DNA from: Zygnema cylindricum
Taxonomy: Eukaryota > Streptophyta > Zygnematophyceae > Zygnematales > Zygnemataceae
Assembly: GCA_037447655.1 (NCBI GenBank)
Contig: JBBHKE010001581.1
Span: forward strand, 62,001-126,000
Reading direction: 5' to 3'
DNA length: 64,000 nucleotides
A program made the position numbers and the translations under genes. Shown in pieces: positions 57,203 to 64,000 of this stretch (position 1 is its first letter; each line of letters starts with the position of its first letter). The notes beneath the pieces were generated by a model, which saw only the letters and a list, made by a program, of their open reading frames with translations, ran no database searches and was not told the origin of the DNA.

Positions 57203-60200
57203 TCACGGTGCCAGCATAGCCAATGCTCTTTCCGGGTCGTTTCCATGTGCTGCCAAAGCACCTGCCACGGATTCCGGAGCAAATCCCATCTCCCGAAGCA
57301 TATCGTAGGCCGGGCAGAAGGCCACCACCTGAGACACAGTTCATCAAAAATTAGTGTGGATGGACAACAGAGTGAATGGACACTCGGTGTGAATTTCAAC
57401 GTATATCGTTATTAGCGTGGATATTCTTTCCAACCTTTCAACCCGTGCACCCTAGCGGTGACAGGTAAGATCATTGGCTACTGATTGGCGGCATTCAAAT
57501 GTAAATGGGACAAGTGTGCACGAAGAAAAGGTGATATAAATGACAAAGGAAAATAAAATTAATGATAACGATAAAATGTGTCACATATTTCGCAGGACAC
57601 AAAAAAAAGAAAACACGGGCACGAGTAATACAGACCGAGGTTTGCTCTTTATTTTTGAGAACAAAATAACTCACCTAAAGTATTGAGGTGCATAAAAAAA
57701 TCAGCAAGTAAAGGTTCCAAATACGGGAAAACACAGAAAATATCACAAAAACAAGCCTAAAATAAATAATAAAAAGGTTTACCAAAAAGGCTTGGAAAAT
57801 ATGTCAGTCCACACAGACTACAGTGATCAGCATAAAGGCCAAATTGTGACACTCATGATAAAACTATCGACTACAAAAAGAATTGGTGAAGCAACAAAAC
57901 ATTATTAGTAGCAATAAAACATCATTAGTAGCACACCATTCTTTTCTATCAATAGGTACCAAACAAATATAATCCTCATTCTAAGCAAATAATGGCCTAT
58001 CGACAGTTCCACGGCCGAGTTTCATTACTTATAATTGCTCTAAATTCCATCTTCCAGCTGCCATGAGCCGATGTTACTATAAGTTAGTTTTTCACTGTAA
58101 TCTGTTACTTTAGCTTCATTTACATGAAATCCACAATAACGATTGTCGCTTTTGTCTATAAAATACATACACTAAATCTTTGGAAACAGACAAATGAATC
58201 CAAATTCGAATGTACAAAAAAATCCTGCTAAGTCCTATTACCCACCTTTTCTTTAACGTCTCCGTAGGTCGCCAAAGCCAGCGATAAGGCCTCGCCTCCT
58301 AGTCCCAAGGCACGATATTGGGCAGCAGAAGAATTTGAATCGGCAGTCCGAGGAGGAGAGGCAACCTGCAGAATCCCTAACTTACCATAAATAGTGTGGG
58401 CAAAATGAATCCTAAACCGATTCAACACAAAGATTCAATGCAACTGATGTCTATCTTCCTGTAGAAAAAAGGTATGTCGAGTACCGAACACTATTATTAT
58501 GAACAAATTCATTTGCATGTTTTTGAATAAAGTCACTCTAATGGTTTGTAACAAGGAATTTCCCAACCTGACAACGATAAAACATGACTACTTTGTCAAA
58601 AACAACTAATCTGTAGATAATTGCCAGCAACTTGAGAACAATTTCATGAAGTTTTTGACGAATTCCGTAAGTTTGACATGTGTGACTCTGATTCCCAACA
58701 TCTCTGTTCTAAAGAAGATGCGTAATCCACAACAATAAATGCTTCTGGACAATGCAAGTAACTTCACAAAAGTCATAGAAGTCTTCTGCCATGTGTTTGT
58801 TCCGTACCGTCTGTACCGGCCGTACCACTGTACTTTCCGAACTTCTGTCATGATTTGCCCCTCGAAGAATGCTTCTCTCAAGGTCAAAGTCCAGCTGGAC
58901 AACACTGGGTGGCACATCAGCAGGAAGAGGTGTCAGCTGTACCTGTCAGGAGGAGGAGGAGGAGGAGGAGGTGAGGAGTTGATTTTATGTCCTGCAGTCT
59001 GATTATTTCGCTTTAGGCAACTTGATACAGTTTTTTTATTTGAAGGCTTTATCAAGTTCAGTTATATGAAATGTATTCTAGAGCCACGGATTTCTAAACC
59101 GTAGGTCAGAAGTTTGAATTCTTTAGGGCGCACCATTCTCCAGTTTTGACGGTATTTATGAGTAAATAGAATGGAATGAACCTGGTCTGGCTAACGGTAC
59201 ACATACAGAACATAAGTTTGAGCTCATAGTGCACTGCCCGTCCTATATGTGTTTAACTTTTTCGGGGCAGTTACAAGTGCTTTACTTTATGTTGAACTGC
59301 TGGATTTTTCTTTGAAGCAAGCAATCCAACGGCAACCGTCTCACCTTTCAATCGTGATCTAGCAATCGAACATCCTGAAAGTTTGTAGGGAAAATAAGTA
59401 CTTGACTGGCCAAAAAATGTTTAACACTCATAGCGATGTCAGTCTAGAGTGCTTGCATCCGTAATCATGAACCATTGTTTTTCCTCTTTGTTAGAAACTC
59501 ATTAATTGAACATAAATATGTGCAATCCATAGAAACGCAAACAGAAAATTGAGGTCTTCTTTACATATATGTGAACCATGTGACCTCGAATGATTTTCCT
59601 GGCATTAAACAAAATAACTCCCATTGGAAACCAAGAAAACCATTGGAAACCTCAAACAAGCCCTAAAATGAACCAAAAAAACAACCAAAAATCAAAAACC
59701 TGAACCCTAAATACCAGAAAGTCTCAAAAAGCACCCGATACCAAAAATCTGCAAACCCAAAATAGGAAAACCTGAACCCTAAACAGCGGACCAGGTTTGC
59801 CTCACAGAAGAGAGAGCCTTACAGGTGGCGCCACTCGATAGGCCGGTCGGATCGTCACTCTCACTCCCACGGGTCCTCCTGCAGCCACGTAGCATGTTCC
59901 CATTGGCCCGTCAGCAAATAGAAAAAATGACAAATGGGCAAATTGACAGAAGGACAAATTTTCTGTCAATGCCAACGCACAGTCAGCCACAATTGCTGAT
60001 ATCATCGTTTCTCATCTGACATCAGCAAACGGCTAGTGTCAAGGAATTATTAGTGAAAAGGAATTATTTAGTGTTAAGGAATTATTAAAAGGAATTATTT
60101 AGTGTTAAGGAATTATTAAAAGGAATTATTTAGTGTTAAGGAATTACTAGCAAAAATGCAAAATTAGAATGTACAAAACTACTTTGTCGTAAGGATACCA

Positions 60201-60802
60201 GGCGAGGTGTTAAATAGTGTAACTACCTTAAATAGTGTTACTAACAGTGTTACTACCACTATTTTATAACGTTCGGTTAAAATAGTCGTGACCGAGGTAG
60301 TGGTATCAACACTAATAGTGGTATTGCCACTAATAACGATGTAACTATAACCTTATTTCATTTCCGTACTCCTCCCCCTCCGACCCATTTCTTTCTTTTA
60401 CCCCTTCCCCTCCAGGTCGTGGGAAGGGCGGCAGGAATCGAGGTGGTGGGGGTGGAGGGAGAGAGGGGAAGGGAAGGAGTAAACTTTGAGGTGGTAGGGA
60501 GGGAGAGGGCAGAGAGAGAGGAGAAGATTTTGAGGTGGTGGGGGGGGAGGAGGAGGGGGAGGGCAGAGGGAGAGGAGTAAAATTTGACGTGGTAGGGGTG
60601 GAGGGAGAGGGCAGAGAGAGAGCAGTAGAGTTTGAGGTAGTGGGGAGAGGGGGGAAGGGGGGAAAGGGCAGAGAAAACCCTTTTTAGTTTTTTCTGGGAA
60701 ACCCTTTTCCGCTATTGTAATTATCTATTTATAAAAATTTAACAGCTTCAGCGAAGACAGCCAGAATCGCAAAAACTAAAACTATACCACAATAATAATA
60801 AT

Positions 60803-60833
<31 letters not shown>

Positions 60834-61597
60834 AAACAAAGGCTGCGTTTTCACAACCCATTCTATTCTATTGAAAATTGGGCAAAAAAAAAAAGGAAGA
60901 CTGAAGTCCGAAAACAAAACAAAACCGATAGAAACTGCCCTATCAGAAATAATAACAGCAGTTTTACCCCATTTGTACCCCTAAAAAAACCCTTTTACCC
61001 CGCCCCCCCCCCCCTTTTTTACCTCATTTATACCCCTTTTCTCCTCTAATCCACCCCCTTTTCTCCCCTTCTCCCATATTCCCTCCGTGTCATCCTCACA
61101 GACACGTGTCGCTAAAACCGTACGGACACCCAAACTGTACGGACAGGACCAATGTACGGACACGCTCAAAATGGACACCAAGATGTACGGACGCAAAACT
61201 GTACGGACGAAAAACTGTACGAAATCGACCCGTGACATACCGTAAAAGTCACCTACCAACCCCAAAAAAAAAAAAAAAAAAAAAAAAAAACAAATATTTA
61301 TAAATAAAAAAATATATATATATATACATATTCAAACAATCGAAAATGTTAAATAAAAAAGCAAAAAAAAATAGATATATATATAAAAAAAAAACCTTTA
61401 AATTGACCGAAAAATGTGATAATAAAGACGGAAAAACAACCTGATGCCGTGGGCGGAGGAGCGTCAGGACGAGGACCTCCTCTGACTGGCTGCGCGATTT
61501 GCGGATAGTACATGGAATTGCCACGTGGCACTCCATCCGGAGTGGCGGACGAATATCCGCCGACAGCCGGATATTCCGCGCGCCAATGGTCTGCCAT
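57203..61597 (-). CDS. UBA-domain protein, plant At5g53330-like
   Basis: Five exons on the minus strand: 61441-61597, 59823-59878, 58808-58942, 58246-58365 and 57203-57328. Intron phases are 1, 0, 0, 0, giving 197 codons plus stop with no leftover bases. The N-terminal 52 residues are Gly/Pro/Tyr-rich and probably disordered (MADHWRAEYPAVGGYSS start). A conserved strand block VRVTIRPAYRVAPP lies at 58-71, followed by PLPADVPPSVVQLDFDLER (about 76-94). A C-terminal UBA-like helix bundle runs 157-197 with MLREMGF and GNDPERALAML, the loop that binds ubiquitin. The block order matches a plant UBA family I recall as At5g53330; its biochemical role is not known to me. The donor of exon 3 has nearby alternatives (58811-58830). 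Confidence 0.8.
60038..60148. repeat. 31-bp tandem array in intron 1 of the UBA gene
   Basis: Three to four units combining aaggaattattaaaa and ggaattatttagtgtt. Confidence 0.85.
61118..61226. repeat. GTACGGAC-rich array in intron 1 of the UBA gene
   Basis: GTACGGAC or a close variant occurs six times in about 105 bases, spaced 16-29 bases, within cacgctcaaa/ccaaact-like spacers. Confidence 0.75.
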
Positions 61598-61753
61598 GGG
61601 GAATTCTCAGTTCTCTGCTGCAGAAAATAATTGCTTCTGAGGGAAGACAGACTATTTTCAGTATTTTGACCGACGATACAGTACGGTCTTGAACTTGGTA
61701 TAAAACATCATTCATGAAGATATAAAAGTACGAACATTTCTTGTAAAACTCGC

Positions 61754-61872
61754 ACGAAATCGTCAGGAAATCGGGTCGAAATCGGGTAAAAGTCGGGTCG
61801 AAATCGGGTCGAAATCGGGTTGAAATCGGGTTGAAATCGGGCTGAAATCGTTCAGAATCGGGTAAAATCGGT
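61754..61872. repeat. 11-bp tandem array upstream of the UBA gene
   Basis: About ten units near GAAATCGGGTC, 157-275 bases upstream of the start codon on the minus strand. It is in the likely promoter or 5' UTR. It explains the repeating RFRPDFDP-like open frame there, which is not credible as protein. Confidence 0.8.
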
Positions 61873-62088
61873 AAACCGGGAGGAAAACTGTCAAACTTTC
61901 CATAGTACAGTAGAGATTCATTCATGCGGTTAATTTCATGCGGCCGCATGAAATATGGGAAACAGAAAGCAGAATTGAAATTAGATTTTCGCACGATTCG
62001 TACGGTTCGAACATTCGAGCGAACATTTCGCACGATTTGAACATGCCTCTTGACTGGGAAGGTTCCCTGCAAACTGTGAGGTTTACTG

Positions 62089-62355
62089 CATAGTTCAAAA
62101 GTAGGCGTTTTTATGGTAGGCCTTTGGTCGGCGCCTTTATCGTAAGTTGTGTTATGGGCTTTTCATGTGATCTTCTTTGACCGCTACTTTGATCAATGAC
62201 CGTCCGATCGTCCGAATCTGACGGTGTAAACAATTTTTTTTTGGTCCAAATGTTCTAATTGGTCCGAATATAATATGGGTCTTAAGGTCATATTGTATGT
62301 TTTGAATACAATAGGCATCTTGTATGGGCCTACTTTCACCTACTTTTGAACTATG
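62089..62355. mobile_element. hAT-type MITE, family M1, complete copy
   Basis: 267 bases between inverted repeats CATAGTTCAAAAGTAGGCG and CACCTACTTTTGAACTATG. It is flanked by the exact 8-bp target duplication GTTTACTG (62081-62088 and 62356-62363). The 8-bp duplication points to hAT transposase mobilisation. No coding capacity. Confidence 0.88.
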
Positions 62356-62440
62356 GTTTACTGTAACTTGTCTTTCGCCGTGTTGGAGATGGATTTGTGA
62401 ATCCTGTTTAAACGTGTTTAAACGTGTGGATGACACAGCG

Positions 62441-62654
62441 GTGGAACTGTGCTATTGGTGTTAAAGATTTTTTCGCCACTTAAGACATCTTTTCTCTCTA
62501 TACAATTGTCCAATTTTCATTTTGAGACCGTCAATCGGAAGCTGAGAATCTTATATTTCAATCGCAACCGTCAAATATACAATACGACTAGTGTGTACGG
62601 AGAAAATATGTTTTAAATGCCAAAACAATATCAACGCTAATAACGATTCACGGA
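62441..62654. mobile_element. MITE family M2, copy 2
   Basis: Collinear with 54634-54843: ctgtgctattggtgttaaag at the left, cgccacttaagacatctttt, tatatttcaatcgcaaccgtc in the middle and caacgctaataacgattcac at the right. The terminal repeats are eroded. Confidence 0.65.
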
Positions 62655-62655
62655 G

Positions 62656-62861
62656 TACCGTACTGTACTGAGCAGGTGCGGTTTCTAACTTTCTATTTGA
62701 GGACCGCGTCCATAGCATAGTTAAATTCTATGGGTATTTACTATTTAGCTTTTTTTATTTAGTTCGAACTATTTCTAGTTTAGTATGATTTCTTTGTTCC
62801 AACATTACCAGAGGAAAGAACTGAGCGCATCGGCCGATACCCATTTGCATCGTACTACGCA
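62656..62861. other. Spacer between MITEs
   Basis: Ordinary sequence with GTAC words. Nothing recognised. Confidence 0.4.
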
Positions 62862-63030
62862 GTGTACGGTTATGAGTGTTGTTATTTTTTCGTCGCTTAA
62901 AATATAATTTTTCCGGGCACCATTTTCGGATTTTTGATTAGAGGCCCGCCGGTGAGATTCTTTCCTCTCAAGCAAAACCGTTGGATTAAAAATGTAAGTG
63001 GCAAAACTAATAGCTATAGACGGTGTACAC
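62862..63030. mobile_element. MITE family M2, copy 3
   Basis: Starts gtgtacggttatgagtgttg and ends ctaatagctatagacggtgt, with ttttttcgtcgcttaaaata and caaaaccgttggattaaaaa inside, parallel to the other M2 copies. Slightly shorter. Confidence 0.6.
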
Positions 63031-63203
63031 GAGCTAATTTTTTTTCTTGAAATTTTGAAGAGACAAAAAATTTCAGTGCGTCCAGTTGACAACTTTAACA
63101 CGTATGAAAAGTTCTCGTTGGTGCCGCCTTCATTAATTGAAATTTGTCCGAAAGCTGACGAATCTACTTGTCAGCCTGACGTTTATCGTATCGCTGTATC
63201 TAC

Positions 63204-63400
63204 CCACTATCCACCTCTACAAAGGCTCTTCCCATTGGCTCGCGGCACTTTAAACTTTGAACATTACAACAGCACTTTAATTCTTCTACGTGTACAACAG
63301 TTTCATTTTCAGCCACGTGCTGCACGCTGCTGAGCCAGTTGTAGGTACGACCACCAATCAAAACGCGCAGAATGGCAGCCTGATTACCGGAAGCGTAAAC
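63204..63400 (-). other. Possible exon of an unidentified gene
   Basis: Minus-strand open stretch from an acceptor-like ctgcgcag-type site (cgcag, 63401-63405) to a donor-like gtagat (below 63204), 197 bases. It reads VYASGNQAAILRVLIGG near its start and GRAFVEVDSG at its end. The last motif recalls the conserved region after the SBP domain in long SPL proteins, but the resemblance is short. The neighbouring open frame does not splice to it in phase, so this is tentative. Confidence 0.25.
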
Positions 63401-63472
63401 CTGCGAAGGTTTAACACTTTAACCGTGCCCATGTGGTAACCGTAGAGCTCTAAAAGTAAAAGCTGGAAGTAC

Positions 63473-63672
63473 CTTTCTTCCACCAGCCTGGCACTTTCTG
63501 GCACCGACCGAATCGAAATTCTATACGCCTGCGCTCTCTTCTCGACGCAGGGGCCGTTTCCGCTCCACCACACTTGCTCCAGCTGGGGACAGCCGCCACT
63601 ACTCGTCACACGCTGTCCCGTAGTGACATTTTGTCTCTGTCGATAGACGCCGATTTCCACAGCAAAGACCAA
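63473..63672 (-). other. Possible exon of an unidentified gene
   Basis: Minus-strand open frame of about 67 codons (VEIGVYRQRQNVTTGQRV, then EQVWWSGNGPCVEKR) before a donor-like gtactt. No recognised domain. The frame is not compatible with 63204-63400 using the obvious sites. It may be part of a gene continuing beyond 64000. Confidence 0.25.
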
Positions 63673-64000
63673 CCGTCGGATTTTCTCATCGTTCTAAGGC
63701 TTCCTGATTATATATGAACGGCCGTGCGGATAACTTTTGTCGCTTGTCACATAGCATTCTAAAAAACGTTCGAGCAATCGTTCCAAGTATCTTTGTAGGT
63801 TCCACGTGAAGTACAGAACGTAACGACTGCAATCAGCGTTTATCACTCCCACAAAGCAGCGGAATCGTCTGTGTCACCGAGAGATCCTGCAGTTTGTCTA
63901 CAGTACTGTCCACACTCCGGTTTTTCTTTCCTTAGACTCTACTCCTGGAATTTCAATGCTCTTCATTTCCACTTTTCTCTCAACTTTTTCTCTCCTATCC

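Noticed and set aside
57032-57415. 127-codon plus-strand frame (HITSRPITS repeats)
   Set aside because: Translation of the CACGTCACATCA array, antisense to the last UBA exon.
59083-59134. tRNA-like stretch with TCT anticodon-like loop and ...GGGCGCACCA
   Set aside because: No matching acceptor 5' strand, and T-stem pairing is poor. At most a tRNA-derived remnant.
61464-62072. 202-codon minus-strand frame with repeated RFRPDF
   Set aside because: It runs through the 11-bp promoter array and overlaps UBA exon 1 in another frame. The repeat explains the open frame.
1-64000. CRISPR array, bacterial operon or phage features
   Set aside because: Tandem repeats here are microsatellites or minisatellites without regular unique spacers. 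Genes are intron-rich and eukaryotic.

Overview
This is a eukaryotic nuclear window dominated by transposable elements. The host is most likely a green-lineage organism, possibly a streptophyte (charophyte-type) alga or an early-diverging plant. That is an inference from four points. A plastid-targeted adenylate kinase is fused to DUF1995. A small UBA protein resembles a plant family I recall as At5g53330-like. The copia primer-binding sites match a plant-type initiator tRNA-Met. Two secreted or membrane proteins carry (S)P(n) hydroxyproline-type stretches. Introns are long and full of decayed minisatellites. I cannot name the species.

Layout. 1-359 is a pyrimidine-rich tract. 360-19296 is a pile of Ty1/copia elements, all reading on the minus strand: element A (two LTRs, broken gag and pol); a type-B 5' end (gag plus LTR); element C (3' LTR, pol and gag, running through a faulty assembly patch at 10104-10597); and element D, which joins a type-A 3' LTR and pol to a type-B gag and LTR. 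hAT-type MITEs flank both B LTRs. 20117-22450 is AT-rich and contains a ~20-bp decayed minisatellite. 22451-25177 (-) is a five-exon gene for signal peptide, two PAN/Apple-like domains, a Pro-rich stalk and one transmembrane helix. 25967-27889 (+) is a decayed non-LTR retrotransposon with a restriction-like endonuclease tail. 29464-30645 holds fused LTR fragments on the plus strand.

31977-46815 (+) is a 19-exon chloroplast adenylate kinase/DUF1995 gene of 583 codons. The exon expected to carry its DG(F/Y)PR segment is not visible. 49485-51973 (+) is a three-exon secreted protein with two copies of a four-cysteine domain joined by a Pro-rich rod. It carries a one-base frameshift in the rod. 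55590-56480 is a copia relic. 57203-61597 (-) is a five-exon UBA-domain gene of 197 codons. Several MITEs and one uncertain exon pair fill the right end.

The host genes do not form a pathway together. Exon structures were built by hand from splice sites and reading phase, and the three intact host genes close in frame without any forced step. The most notable points are the two modular extracellular proteins, the missing adenylate-kinase exon, half-tRNA-type primer sites, tRNA-like antisense segments in LTRs, a chimeric copia element, and a patch whose sequence is reversed without complementing, which must be an assembly error.
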